Source: Amycolatopsis sp. NBRC 101858 (GTDB lineage: Bacteria; Actinomycetota; Actinomycetes; Mycobacteriales; Pseudonocardiaceae). Taken from it: a stretch of DNA of 64,000 bases. Made by a program: the position numbers and the translations under genes. Under the pieces are notes generated by a model that was not told where the DNA came from, did no database searches, and saw nothing but the letters and a program-made list of their open reading frames with translations. The DNA lies in assembly GCF_030269325.1 (NCBI RefSeq), contig NZ_BSTD01000006.1, positions 186,001 to 250,000 of the forward strand, given 5' to 3'. Below, piece after piece: positions 1-8,738 of this stretch; positions within the stretch are counted from its first letter, which is position 1, and every line of letters begins with the position of its first letter.

Positions 1-513
1 GCGTACGCGTGGAAGGCCGTGCTGGAGGACATCCACCACCCGTCCGGCCTGGCGCTCACCCGCCAGAACGTGCCGGTGCTCGAGGGCACCAGCGCCGAAG
101 GCGTCGCCAAGGGCGGGTACGTCCTGGCGGACTCCGAAGACGCTACTGCCACGCCGGACGTGATCCTGATCGCCACCGGCTCCGAGGTCCAGCTCGCCGT
201 CGAGGCGAAGAAGGTCCTCGAGGCCGACGGCGTCAAGGCGCGCGTCGTCTCGATGCCGTGCGTCGAGTGGTTCGACGCGCAGGACGCGGCCTACCGCGAA
301 TCCGTCATCCCGGCCGGTGTGAAGGCCCGCGTGTCCGTCGAGGCGGGCATCGCCCAGTCGTGGCACCGCTTCACCGGTGACGCCGGGGTGAACGTTTCGA
401 TCGAGCACTTCGGCGCCTCCGCCGATGCCGCCACACTGTTCCGTGAGTTCGGTTTCACCACGGAGGCAGTCGTCGACGCGGCCCGCCGCTCGATCGCCAA
501 CACCAAGAACTGA
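1..513 (+). CDS. tkt: Transketolase, C-terminal part (5' end outside window)
   Basis: This is the last 170 codons of a transketolase, the thiamine-diphosphate enzyme that moves two-carbon units between sugar phosphates in the non-oxidative pentose phosphate pathway. The reading frame is open from base 1. The fragment has the end of the pyrimidine-binding domain (LALTRQNVPVLE) and the C-terminal domain with the typical ILIATGSEVQLAVEAKK stretch and a late HFGASA motif. The cofactor-binding N-terminal half lies beyond the left edge. The stop codon is 11 bases before the tal ATG, so the gene heads an operon with tal, pgi, zwf, opcA and pgl. This order is common in actinobacteria. I see nothing broken in the visible part. 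Confidence 0.96.
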   Translation, partial: AYAWKAVLEDIHHPSGLALTRQNVPVLEGTSAEGVAKGGYVLADSEDATATPDVILIATGSEVQLAVEAKKVLEADGVKARVVSMPCVEWFDAQDAAYRESVIPAGVKARVSVEAGIAQSWHRFTGDAGVNVSIEHFGASADAATLFREFGFTTEAVVDAARRSIANTKN

Positions 514-524
514 AGGGGACATTG

Positions 525-1637
525 ATGAGCAACGACAAGCTCGCGCAGCTGTCCGAGGCCGGTGTGTCGATCTGGCTGGACGACCTCTCGCGCGAACGCC
601 TGAACACCGGCAACCTCGCGGCGCTGGTCCGCGACAAGCACGTCGTCGGCGTGACGACCAACCCGACGATCTTCGCCAACGCGATGTCGAAGGGTGACGC
701 CTACGACGAGCGGACGAAGGAGCTGGCCGCCCAGGGCGCCGACGTCGAGGCGACCATCCGCGACCTGACCACGACCGACGTGCGCAACGCCGCGGACCTG
801 TTCCGCGACGTCTACGCCGCCACGAACGGCGTCGACGGCCGCGTCTCCATCGAGGTCGACCCGCGCCTGGCCAAGGACACCGACCGCACGGTCGCCGAGG
901 CCCAGGACCTGTGGAAGACCGTCGACCGGCCGAACACGCTGATCAAGATCCCGGCCACCGAAGAGGGCCTGCCGGCGATCACCCGCACGCTCGCCGAGGG
1001 CATCAGCGTCAACGTCACGCTGATCTTCTCCGTCGAGCGGTACAAGAAGGTCATCGAGGCCTACTTCGCCGGGCTGGAGCAGGCGAAGGCCAACGGCCAC
1101 GACCTGCGCGGCATCCACTCGGTGGCGTCGTTCTTCGTCTCCCGCGTGGACACCGAGATCGACAAGCGGCTCGACGCGATCGGCACCGACGAGGCCAAGG
1201 CCCTGCGCGGCAAGGCGGCCGTCGCCAACGCCCGGCTCGCCTACGCGGCCTTCGAGGAGCTGTCGGCCACCGACCGCTGGCAGGCCCTCGCGGCCGACGG
1301 CGCGAACGCGCAGCGCCCGCTGTGGGCGTCGACCGGCGTGAAGAACCCGGACTACTCCCCCACCCTCTACGTCGACGACCTCGTCGTGAAGGACACCGTC
1401 AACACGATGCCGGAGAAGACCCTCGACGCCGTCGCGGAGCACTCCGACCTCAAGGGTGACCAGGTTTCCGGGCGCGGCGCCGAGGCGCAGGAAGTCTTCG
1501 ACAAGCTCGAGGCCGTCGGCATCGACATCACCGACGTGTTCCTGGTGCTGGAGAACGAAGGCGTCGAGAAGTTCGAGAAGTCCTGGGTGGAGCTGCTCGA
1601 GACCGTGAACGGCCAGCTCGAAAAGGCGAAGGGCTGA
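525..1637 (+). CDS. tal: Transaldolase
   Basis: A 370-residue transaldolase that transfers a dihydroxyacetone unit from sedoheptulose-7-phosphate to glyceraldehyde-3-phosphate. The barrel shows TTNPTIFANAM near residue 45, the LIKIPAT segment whose Lys141 should form the Schiff base, and GISVNVTLIFS and HSVASFFVSRVD further on. The length fits the longer actinobacterial and cyanobacterial type rather than the roughly 220-residue short form. I chose ATG at 525 over the in-frame TTG at 522 because AAGGGGA at 513-519 is well placed for 525. It lies between tkt and pgi in one operon, and the pgi start follows 8 bases after its stop. Confidence 0.96.
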   Translation: MSNDKLAQLSEAGVSIWLDDLSRERLNTGNLAALVRDKHVVGVTTNPTIFANAMSKGDAYDERTKELAAQGADVEATIRDLTTTDVRNAADLFRDVYAATNGVDGRVSIEVDPRLAKDTDRTVAEAQDLWKTVDRPNTLIKIPATEEGLPAITRTLAEGISVNVTLIFSVERYKKVIEAYFAGLEQAKANGHDLRGIHSVASFFVSRVDTEIDKRLDAIGTDEAKALRGKAAVANARLAYAAFEELSATDRWQALAADGANAQRPLWASTGVKNPDYSPTLYVDDLVVKDTVNTMPEKTLDAVAEHSDLKGDQVSGRGAEAQEVFDKLEAVGIDITDVFLVLENEGVEKFEKSWVELLETVNGQLEKAKG

Positions 1638-1645
1638 AGCACGAC

Positions 1646-3268
1646 ATGACGACAGGGGAAAAGACCGGCGTCGAGATCGTCGACGCCGAACTGGCGGAGC
1701 GCGCTGCGCCCCTGGTGCAGCGGCTGGTCGCGGACCAGGCCGCTTCGAAGCTGGCGGCCCAGGACGCCACGCTCTGGGGACCGGACGCCGAGCCCGAGGC
1801 GTCGATCCGGCTGTCCTGGACGACGCTGCACAAGTCGTCCCGGCCGCTGATCGGCGAGATCGAGGCGCTGCGGACCGAACTGCGCTCCGAGGGCGTCGAC
1901 CGCGTGGTGCTGGCCGGCATGGGCGGCTCGTCGCTGGCGCCGGAGGTGATCACCGGCACCGACGGCGTCGCGCTGACGGTGCTCGACACCACCGACCCCG
2001 GCCAGGTCGCGGACGCGCTGGCCGGCGACCTCGAGCGCACGGTGATCGTGGTGTCGTCGAAGTCGGGCGGCACCGTCGAGACCGACAGCCACCGGCGGAT
2101 CTTCGCGAAGGCCTTCGCCGACGCGGGGATCGACGCGGCGCGGCGGATCGTGGTCGTCACCGACCCGGGCTCGCCGTTCCAGGAACTGTCCGAAAAGGAG
2201 GGTTACCGCAAGACCTTCCTCGCCGACCCGCACGTCGGCGGCCGCTACTCGGCGCTGACCGCGTTCGGGCTCGTCCCGGCCGGCCTCGCCGGCGCGGACG
2301 TCGCCCGCCTGCTCGACCAGGCCGCTTCGGCGGCCGAGGAGCTCGCGGCCGACGACGCGGCCAACCCGGCGGTCAAGCTGGCCGCCGCGTGGGCCGCCGC
2401 GCACGAGGCGGGCGCGGAGAAGGTCGTGCTGGCCGACTCCGGTTCCGGCATCAAGGGCTTCCCGGACTGGGCCGAGCAGCTGATCGCGGAGTCCACCGGC
2501 AAGCAGGGCACCGGATTGCTGCCGGTGGCGGTCGAAAGCACCGCGGCGCCCGGGTTCGACGACGCGAAGTCCGACGCCACCGCGGTCGCCATCGGCAGCC
2601 CGCAGGGCGCGGCGAAGATCGCCGTCACCGGCTCGCTCGGCGCGCAGCTCCTGCTCTGGGAGTTCGCGACGGCGCTGGCCGGCCGGCTGCTCGGGATCAA
2701 CCCGTTCGACCAGCCCGACGTGGAAGCGGCCAAGAAGGCGGCGCGCGCGCTGCTGGACGACCCGGAGAAGCTCAAGGGCGGCGAGACGGCGTCCAATGTG
2801 GACGGACCGGTCGAGATCTTCGGGTCCGCCGGCGTGGCCACCGAAGGCAGCCTGACCGACGTGCTCCGCGCGTTCTTCGCGTCGGCGCCGGAAGCCGGCT
2901 ACATCGCGGTGCAGGCCTACCTGGACCGCCTCGACGACGCGTCGACCGAGCTGCTGCGCGGCGAGATCGCCAAGCGCACCGGCCTGCAGACGACGTTCGG
3001 CTGGGGCCCGCGGTTCCTGCACTCCACCGGGCAGTACCACAAGGGCGGGCACCAGAACGGCGTGTTCCTGCAGCTGTCCGGCGCCGTCGAGCACGACCTC
3101 GACGTGCCGGACCGGCCCTACACCCTGGGGCAGCTGCAGCACGCCCAGGCACTGGGCGACGGGCAGGTGCTCGCCGAGCACGGCCGCCCGGTGCTGCGCC
3201 TGCACCTGACCGACCGCGCCGCGGGTCTCGCGGCCGTCGTCCGCGCGGTACAGGAGGTGAGCGCATGA
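1646..3268 (+). CDS. pgi: Glucose-6-phosphate isomerase
   Basis: A 540-residue glucose-6-phosphate isomerase interconverting glucose-6-phosphate and fructose-6-phosphate, joining glycolysis to the pentose phosphate pathway. The first sugar-isomerase (SIS) domain carries GMGGSSLAPEVI around residue 91 and VVSSKSGGTVET around 135. The second holds the LLGINPFDQPDVEAAK segment and, near the C-terminus, FHSTGQYHKGG-like residues (here FLHSTGQYHKGGHQNG). It resembles the actinobacterial form found inside tal-zwf operons rather than the E. coli type. The 3' end overlaps the zwf start as ATGA, suggesting translational coupling. A GTCCA-N3-TGGAC palindrome sits inside it at 2791-2803. Confidence 0.93.
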   Translation: MTTGEKTGVEIVDAELAERAAPLVQRLVADQAASKLAAQDATLWGPDAEPEASIRLSWTTLHKSSRPLIGEIEALRTELRSEGVDRVVLAGMGGSSLAPEVITGTDGVALTVLDTTDPGQVADALAGDLERTVIVVSSKSGGTVETDSHRRIFAKAFADAGIDAARRIVVVTDPGSPFQELSEKEGYRKTFLADPHVGGRYSALTAFGLVPAGLAGADVARLLDQAASAAEELAADDAANPAVKLAAAWAAAHEAGAEKVVLADSGSGIKGFPDWAEQLIAESTGKQGTGLLPVAVESTAAPGFDDAKSDATAVAIGSPQGAAKIAVTGSLGAQLLLWEFATALAGRLLGINPFDQPDVEAAKKAARALLDDPEKLKGGETASNVDGPVEIFGSAGVATEGSLTDVLRAFFASAPEAGYIAVQAYLDRLDDASTELLRGEIAKRTGLQTTFGWGPRFLHSTGQYHKGGHQNGVFLQLSGAVEHDLDVPDRPYTLGQLQHAQALGDGQVLAEHGRPVLRLHLTDRAAGLAAVVRAVQEVSA

Positions 3269-4788
3269 CCTGGAGCAACCCGCTGCGCGATCCGCGGGAC
3301 AAGCGGCTCCCGCGCATCGCCGGGCCGTCGAGCCTGGTGATCTTCGGGGTCACCGGCGACCTGGCCCGCAAGAAGCTGATGCCCGCCATCTACGACCTGG
3401 CCAACCGCGGGCTGCTGCCCGCCGGCTTCTCGCTCGTCGGGTTCGCCCGGCGCGACTGGGAGCACCAGGACTTCGGCGAGCTCGTGCACGACTCGGTCAA
3501 GGAGCACGCCCGGACGCCGTTCAAGGAGTCGGTGTGGAACCGGCTCGCCGAAGGCATCCGGTTCGTGCAGGGCACCTTCGACGACGACGACGCCTTCGAC
3601 CGGCTCGCGCAGACGGTCAAGGACCTCGACAAGGAACGCGGCACCGGCGGCAACACCGCGTTCTACCTGTCGATCCCGCCCGGCGCGTTCCCGGTGGTGA
3701 CCAAGCAGCTGGCCCGCTCCGGGCTGGCGAACGCCGACGAGAAGACGTGGCGGCGCGTGGTCATCGAGAAGCCGTTCGGCCACGACCTCAAGAGCGCCGA
3801 AGAGCTGAACGCGATCGTCAACGACGTCTTCCCCGAGGAGTCGGTGTTCCGCATCGACCACTACCTCGGCAAGGAGACGGTGCAGAACATCCTGGCGCTG
3901 CGCTTCGCGAACCAGCTGTTCGAGCCGATCTGGAACGCCAACTACGTCGACCACGTGCAGATCACCATGGCCGAGGACATCGGCCTCGGCGGCCGCGCGG
4001 GGTACTACGACGGCATCGGCGCCGCTCGCGACGTCATCCAGAACCACCTGCTGCAGCTGCTCGCCTTCACCGCGATGGAGGAGCCGCTGTCGTTCGACCC
4101 GCGGGCCCTGCGCGCGGAGAAGATCAAGGTCCTCTCGGGCACCGGCGCGATCGGGCCGCTGAGCAAGACCACCGCGCGCGGCCAGTACGCGGGCGGCTGG
4201 CAGGGCGGCACGAAGGTGCCCGGCCTGCTGCAGGAAGAGGGCTTCGCGAAGGACTCGAAGACCGAGACCTACGCCGCGGTGACCCTGGAGGTGCAGAGCC
4301 GCCGCTGGGCCGGGGTGCCGTTCTACCTGCGCACCGGCAAGCGGCTGGGCCGCCGCGTCACCGAGATCGCCGTCGTGTTCAAGCGGGCGCCGCACCTGCC
4401 GTTCGACTCGACCTCGACCGAGGAGCTGGGACAGAACGCCCTGGTCATCCGGGTCCAGCCGGACGAGGGCATCACACTGCGGTTCGGCTCGAAGGTGCCG
4501 GGGACCACGATGGAGGTCCGCGACGTCACGATGGACTTCGGGTACGGGCACGCGTTCACCGAGTCCTCCCCCGAGGCCTACGAGCGGCTGATCCTCGACG
4601 TCCTGCTCGGCGAGCCGTCGCTGTTCCCGGTCAACGAAGAGGTCGAGCTCTCCTGGAAGATCCTCGACCCGATCCTGGAGCACTGGGCCAAGGAAGGCTC
4701 GCCGGAGCAGTACCCGCCGGGCACCTGGGGCCCGCCGTCCGCCGACGAAATGCTGGAGCGCACCGGCCGGAAATGGAGGCGCCCGTGA
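3265..4788 (+). CDS. zwf: Glucose-6-phosphate 1-dehydrogenase
   Basis: A 507-residue dehydrogenase that oxidises glucose-6-phosphate to 6-phosphogluconolactone with NADP+, the entry to the oxidative pentose phosphate pathway. The Rossmann loop FGVTGDLARKKLMPAIYDL lies near residue 26, and the substrate-binding signature RIDHYLGKE spans residues 196-204 with the usual active-site Lys203. The frame is open far upstream, but ATG 3265 overlaps the pgi stop as ATGA, follows AGGAGG at 3252-3257, and gives the family length. It is followed by opcA, a GTGA overlap apart. Zwf and OpcA are expected to work together, since OpcA is needed for G6PDH activity in cyanobacteria and actinobacteria. Confidence 0.97.
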   Translation: MTWSNPLRDPRDKRLPRIAGPSSLVIFGVTGDLARKKLMPAIYDLANRGLLPAGFSLVGFARRDWEHQDFGELVHDSVKEHARTPFKESVWNRLAEGIRFVQGTFDDDDAFDRLAQTVKDLDKERGTGGNTAFYLSIPPGAFPVVTKQLARSGLANADEKTWRRVVIEKPFGHDLKSAEELNAIVNDVFPEESVFRIDHYLGKETVQNILALRFANQLFEPIWNANYVDHVQITMAEDIGLGGRAGYYDGIGAARDVIQNHLLQLLAFTAMEEPLSFDPRALRAEKIKVLSGTGAIGPLSKTTARGQYAGGWQGGTKVPGLLQEEGFAKDSKTETYAAVTLEVQSRRWAGVPFYLRTGKRLGRRVTEIAVVFKRAPHLPFDSTSTEELGQNALVIRVQPDEGITLRFGSKVPGTTMEVRDVTMDFGYGHAFTESSPEAYERLILDVLLGEPSLFPVNEEVELSWKILDPILEHWAKEGSPEQYPPGTWGPPSADEMLERTGRKWRRP

Positions 4789-5786
4789 TCATCGACCTGC
4801 CGTCCACCACGACCTCGGCACTGAACAAGAAGCTGGTGGAGATCCGCGAACAGGGCGGGCAAGTCGCGCTCGGGCGGGTCCTGACGCTGGTGATCGTGGC
4901 CGACGACGACGCCAACCTCGAAGACGCCATCGAAGCGGCCAACGGCGCGAGCCGCGAGCACCCGTCGCGGGTGATCGTGGTGGCCAAGGGCGCGCGCACC
5001 GCGGCGCCGCGGATCGACGGCCAGATCCGGGTCGGCGGCGACGCCGGCGCGAGCGAGGTCATCGTGCTGCGGCTCTACGGCCCGCTGGCCGCGCAGGGCC
5101 AGAGCGCGGTGGTGCCGCTGCTGCTGCCGGACGCGCCGATCGTCTGCTGGTGGCCCGGGGCCGGCCCGAAGGACCCGGACAAGGACCCGCTCGGCGAGCT
5201 GGCCCAGCGCCGGATCACCGACTCGGCCGCGGAGAAGAACCCGGTCCGGGCCCTGACCACGCGCGCGAAGGCGTACGTGGCGGGCGACACCGACCTGGCC
5301 TGGACGCGCCTGACGCACTGGCGCGCCCAGCTCGTGTCGGCGCTGGACCTGCCGCCGTACGAGAAGGTCACCGCCGCGACGGTCACCGGCGAGGCCGACT
5401 CGCCGTCCACCGAGCTGCTGGCCGCCTGGCTGGCCGAGTACCTGAAGGTGCCGGTCAAGCGGGTCAAGAGCTCCGGTGCCGCGGGCATCATTTCGGTCAA
5501 CCTGGAGCGCCGCTCGGGCGCGGTGGAGCTGCACCGGCCGGACGGGCGGGTCGGCACGCTGACCCAGCCGGGCCAGCCGACCCGGCGGATCGCCCTCCAG
5601 CGGCGCACCACCCAGGACTGCCTGATCGAAGAGCTGCGCCGGCTCGACCCGGACGAGGTCTACGAGGCTTCGCTGCACGGCCTCGGCAAGATCACGTCGG
5701 GCACGAACGGCAAGACGGCGACGCCGGCCAAGGCCGACGTCACGTCCCCGGCAGCCGCGGCGGTCGCTTCCGGTTCGAAGAAATGA
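4785..5786 (+). CDS. opcA: Glucose-6-phosphate dehydrogenase assembly protein OpcA
   Basis: A 333-residue OpcA protein, the assembly or allosteric partner of glucose-6-phosphate dehydrogenase. It is recognised by position directly after zwf and by family segments such as the N-terminal IIDLPSTTTSALNKKL, PDAPIVCWWPGAGP in the middle, and KRVKSSGAAGIISVNLERR. It has no known catalytic motif. GTG 4785 overlaps the zwf TGA (GTGA), with a GGAGG-like site about 8 bases upstream. The stop overlaps the pgl start as ATGA. The C-terminal 25 residues are Ala/Thr/Lys-rich and probably disordered. Confidence 0.93.
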   Translation: MIIDLPSTTTSALNKKLVEIREQGGQVALGRVLTLVIVADDDANLEDAIEAANGASREHPSRVIVVAKGARTAAPRIDGQIRVGGDAGASEVIVLRLYGPLAAQGQSAVVPLLLPDAPIVCWWPGAGPKDPDKDPLGELAQRRITDSAAEKNPVRALTTRAKAYVAGDTDLAWTRLTHWRAQLVSALDLPPYEKVTAATVTGEADSPSTELLAAWLAEYLKVPVKRVKSSGAAGIISVNLERRSGAVELHRPDGRVGTLTQPGQPTRRIALQRRTTQDCLIEELRRLDPDEVYEASLHGLGKITSGTNGKTATPAKADVTSPAAAAVASGSKK

Positions 5787-6562
5787 GCAAGACGGAAGTA
5801 GTCGTCTACGCGAACCAGGACCTCCTGGCGGCCGCGGCGGCCGCCCGGCTGGTCACGCGGCTGGTGGACGTCCAGGCGGCCAAGGGGTCGGCGTCGCTGG
5901 TGCTGACCGGCGGCGGCACGGGCATCGCGGTGCTGTCGGAGCTGCGGGCCTCCTCGGCCCGCGACGCGATCGACTGGTCGCGCTTGGACATCTACTGGGG
6001 CGACGAGCGGTTCGTCCCGGCGGATTCGGACGAGCGGAACGAGAAGCAGGCCCGCGAGGCGCTGCTGGATCACGTCCCGCTGGACCCGAAACGCATCCAC
6101 GCGATGGCGCCGTCGGACGGCGAGTTCGGCGACGACGTGGACGCGGCGGCGGCTTCGTACGCGTCGGTGCTGGCGTCGCAGGCGGGCCCGGAGGACCACG
6201 GCGACGTGCCGTCGTTCGACATCATGCTGCTGGGCCTGGGCGGCGAGGGCCACACGGCCTCGGTGTTCCCGGAGTCCCCGGCGGTGTACGAGACCGAGCG
6301 CTCGGTGGTGGCGGTCCGCAACTGCCCCAAGCCACCGCCGACGCGGGTTTCGCTGACGCTGCCGGCGATCCGCCGGGCTCGCGACGTGTGGTTGATGACG
6401 GCCGGGTCGGCGAAGGCCGACGCGGTGGCTTTGGCGTTGGCCGGGGCCGGCGAGGTGCAGTTGCCGGTGGCCGGCGCTCGCGGACACCGGCGGACGTTGT
6501 GGCTGCTGGATCGTGCTGCTGCCGGGAAGCTGACGAAGGTTTATCAGCCGCCCACGGCTTGA
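5783..6562 (+). CDS. pgl: 6-phosphogluconolactonase
   Basis: A 259-residue lactonase of the SOL/DevB family that hydrolyses 6-phosphogluconolactone, the product of Zwf. Visible motifs are VLTGGGTGIAVLSEL near residue 38, IYWGDERFVP near 73, and IMLLGLGGEGHTASVFP around 148. ATG 5783 overlaps the opcA stop. It is the last gene of the pentose phosphate operon, 11 bases before a strong intrinsic terminator. The 6-phosphogluconate dehydrogenase gene (gnd) needed for the next step is not in the window. Confidence 0.95.
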   Translation: MSKTEVVVYANQDLLAAAAAARLVTRLVDVQAAKGSASLVLTGGGTGIAVLSELRASSARDAIDWSRLDIYWGDERFVPADSDERNEKQAREALLDHVPLDPKRIHAMAPSDGEFGDDVDAAAASYASVLASQAGPEDHGDVPSFDIMLLGLGGEGHTASVFPESPAVYETERSVVAVRNCPKPPPTRVSLTLPAIRRARDVWLMTAGSAKADAVALALAGAGEVQLPVAGARGHRRTLWLLDRAAAGKLTKVYQPPTA

Positions 6563-6573
6563 GTCGATTGCTG

Positions 6574-6613
6574 AAGGCCCCCTCGGTTCGCGCCGAGGGG
6601 GCCTTTTCTTTTT
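6574..6613 (+). terminator. Intrinsic terminator of the pentose phosphate operon
   Basis: A perfect 13-bp stem (AAGGCCCCCTCGG at 6574-6586, complement at 6593-6605) with a 6-base loop, followed by a T-rich run (TTCTTTTT). This is the clearest Rho-independent terminator in the window. Confidence 0.93.
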
Positions 6614-6666
6614 GGTCGGTGGAACTGTCGGGGGTTGCCGGTCGCCGCCTGTCTCGCCGCCGGGTC

Positions 6667-7230
6667 CTACTTCACCCGCCAGCCGCGGCCCAGGTTGCCG
6701 AAGATCTCCTCCGCTGCCTTCCGCGGGCTCTCCGCGCCCACGATCAGCTCCCGCGACGCCAGCGCGAACCGGGCCAGCGCCGCGCACGACACGTCGCCCT
6801 CCGCCGCGCCCATCTCCTCCGTGATCGCGCGGGCCAGCGCCGTCTCGTGGCGCATCCACATGCGGCGGGCGTAGTCGCGTAGCACCGGGGTGCTCTCGAT
6901 CAGCCGGATGAACTCGTCACTCGGGCCGCCGTCCGCGCTGTCTCGCAGCATGTGCTCGCGCAGCGCGTCCACGATCGTGTCGCCCGGTGGCCGGCCGCGG
7001 ACCGCCAGGACCAGCGCCGCCTCGATGTCGTCGTCCTGGTCGAACAGCAGCGCCTCCTTGCTCGGGAAGTACTTGAACAACGTCGTCACCGAGACGTCCG
7101 CGGCGTCCGCGACGTCCTTCACCCCGACCTCGTCGTACCCGCGCTCCAGGAACAGCGCCAGCGCGGCATCGGCCAGCGCCTGCCGGGTCTGCGCCTTCTT
7201 GCGCTCGCGGCGCCCGATCAGTTCGGTCAT
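6667..7230 (-). CDS. TetR family transcriptional regulator
   Basis: A 187-residue TetR-type repressor. The N-terminal helix-turn-helix is clear (residues 12-60: ALALFLERGYDEVGVKDVA, then VSVTTLFKYFPSKEALL). The C-terminal ligand domain has no recognisable ligand signature. It is divergent from the FAD monooxygenase at 7356, with 125 bp between. That spacer holds repeated TGAGTC/GACTCA boxes which could be its operator. The likely role is ligand-responsive control of itself and the monooxygenase, as in TetR/TetX-like pairs. This is inferred from arrangement only. Confidence 0.9.
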   Translation of the reverse strand: MTELIGRRERKKAQTRQALADAALALFLERGYDEVGVKDVADAADVSVTTLFKYFPSKEALLFDQDDDIEAALVLAVRGRPPGDTIVDALREHMLRDSADGGPSDEFIRLIESTPVLRDYARRMWMRHETALARAITEEMGAAEGDVSCAALARFALASRELIVGAESPRKAAEEIFGNLGRGWRVK

Positions 7231-7252
7231 GCCCTCAGCCTACGTGATGGTG

Positions 7253-7292
7253 GACTCACTTCAAAAGTTGAGTCGTTGCACTTTTTGAGTCA
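7253..7292. promoter_or_regulatory. Candidate TetR operator: repeated GACTCA/TGAGTC boxes
   Basis: GACTCA at 7253-7258 faces TGAGTC at 7269-7274 as an inverted repeat, and a third box TGAGTCA lies at 7286-7292 within CACTTTTTGAGTCA. The set occupies the divergent promoter region between the TetR gene and the monooxygenase. Binding is inferred. Confidence 0.5.
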
Positions 7293-7355
7293 CTGTGCTT
7301 TTCTGGATCCAGGCCGCCGGACCAGCCGGGGGCACCGAACTTCCAGGGGGAAGTC

Positions 7356-8447
7356 ATGAACTCCATCGCCATCGTCGGCGCCGGCCTGGGCGGACTCGCC
7401 TGCGCCCGCGTCCTGCAGCTCCACGGCCTCGACGTCACCGTCTTCGAGCAAGAAGTCTCGGCCGGCGCCCGCACCCAGGGCGGCACCCTCGACCTGCACG
7501 GCGACACCGGCCAGGTCGCCCTCCGCACCGCCGGCCTGCACGACGAGTTCCGTGCGCTCGCCCGTCCCGAAGGCCAGCAGATGCGCGCCCTCGACCCGCA
7601 CAGCGCCGAAGTCGTCATGGACGAGATCCCCGCGGAAGGCGACGACTTCCGCCCCGAAATCGACCGCGGCCAGCTCCGCGGCCTCCTTCTCGGCTCCCTG
7701 AAGCCCGGCACCGTCCAGTGGGGCACCTCGATCACCGAGGTCACCACGTCCGGCCGGCTGACCTTCGCCGACGGGACCGCCCGCGACTTCGACCTGGTCG
7801 TCGGCGCGGACGGCGCGTGGTCCCGCGTCCGCCGCGCCCTCACCGGCGTCCGGCCCGAGTACAGCGGCGTCACGTTCGTCGAACTCGGCCTCGACGACGC
7901 CGACCGCCGTCACCCGGACCTGGCCGCGCTGACCGGTCAGGGGACGATGATGACGAAGATCGACGGGAAGGCGCTCGTCGCGCAGCGCAACAGCAACGGC
8001 CACATCCGCTGCTACGCCATCTTCTACGCACCCGAAGACTGGGCCGCCGGCCTCGACTTCGCCGACACCGCGGCGGTGCGCGCGCACCTGCTGGAGCGCT
8101 TCGCCGGCTGGCACCCGAGCCTGCTCGCGTTCCTGCACGAGCTCGACGGCGGGTTCACGAACCGGCCGTTGCACGTCCTCCCGGTGCCGCACGCCTGGAC
8201 CCACACGCCCCGGCTCACGCTGCTGGGCGACGCGGCGCACCTGATGCCGCCGCTGGGCGTCGGCGCGAACCTGGCCCTGCTGGACGGCACCGAGCTCGCG
8301 ACCGCGCTGGCCACCGCGCCGAGCGTCGGCGAGGCCGTCCGGACGTACGAGGCCGGGATGCTGCCGCGGTCGATCGAGACGGCGAAGGCCTGCGCGACCG
8401 GCCTGCACGACCTGCTCAGCGACGATCTCAGGTCCATGGCAGCCTGA
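7356..8447 (+). CDS. FAD-dependent monooxygenase (TetX-like)
   Basis: A 363-residue flavin hydroxylase of the PHBH fold. The N-terminal dinucleotide loop is VGAGLGGLACARVLQLHG, followed by RTQGGTLDLHGDTGQ, which closely resembles the equivalent part of tetracycline-inactivating TetX proteins. DLVVGADGAWSRVR in the middle and GDAAHLMPPLGVGANLAL near residue 290 bind FAD and ribityl. Cytoplasmic and probably NAD(P)H dependent. AGGGGGA lies 6 bases before the ATG. The divergent TetR gene suggests induction by an aromatic or drug-like substrate. The substrate cannot be read from the sequence, and the TetX likeness does not prove tetracycline activity. Confidence 0.88.
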   Translation: MNSIAIVGAGLGGLACARVLQLHGLDVTVFEQEVSAGARTQGGTLDLHGDTGQVALRTAGLHDEFRALARPEGQQMRALDPHSAEVVMDEIPAEGDDFRPEIDRGQLRGLLLGSLKPGTVQWGTSITEVTTSGRLTFADGTARDFDLVVGADGAWSRVRRALTGVRPEYSGVTFVELGLDDADRRHPDLAALTGQGTMMTKIDGKALVAQRNSNGHIRCYAIFYAPEDWAAGLDFADTAAVRAHLLERFAGWHPSLLAFLHELDGGFTNRPLHVLPVPHAWTHTPRLTLLGDAAHLMPPLGVGANLALLDGTELATALATAPSVGEAVRTYEAGMLPRSIETAKACATGLHDLLSDDLRSMAA

Positions 8448-8738
8448 TGACCTACCGCCGGACGTCCACACGTGGGTAACATGATTCCCACGATGTGGTC
8501 GTCTCGGTGCACAGCGGGGAGTAGCACTCCCACTCTCGGTAGCACCCCTCCGCGGCTATCCTCCGGACGGACCAGTCGACTACGGAATTCGGACGCCGGA
8601 ACTCCGACAACGGGTGAAACTTACCGTCTTTCTACGCGACCTCGTTAGCATCCGCACATTTGTCCGTTGCTGCGCGTCCCGATCGGGCCCTGAGCACCTC
8701 TCACCAACAAGTCCACAAGACGAATGGGGTCGCCAGCG
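8448..8738. other. Intergenic region with small inverted repeat
   Basis: About 290 bp between the monooxygenase and the histidine kinase with no gene I can support. It holds an inverted repeat, CGTGGG at 8471-8476 and CCCACG at 8487-8492 separated by 10 bases. A possible -10 box TAGCAT lies at 8646-8651 upstream of the kinase. No convincing intrinsic terminator follows the monooxygenase. Confidence 0.4.

Noticed and set aside
6614..6666. Small gene after the pgl terminator
   Set aside because: The stretch is short, has no ribosome-binding site and no sensible frame.
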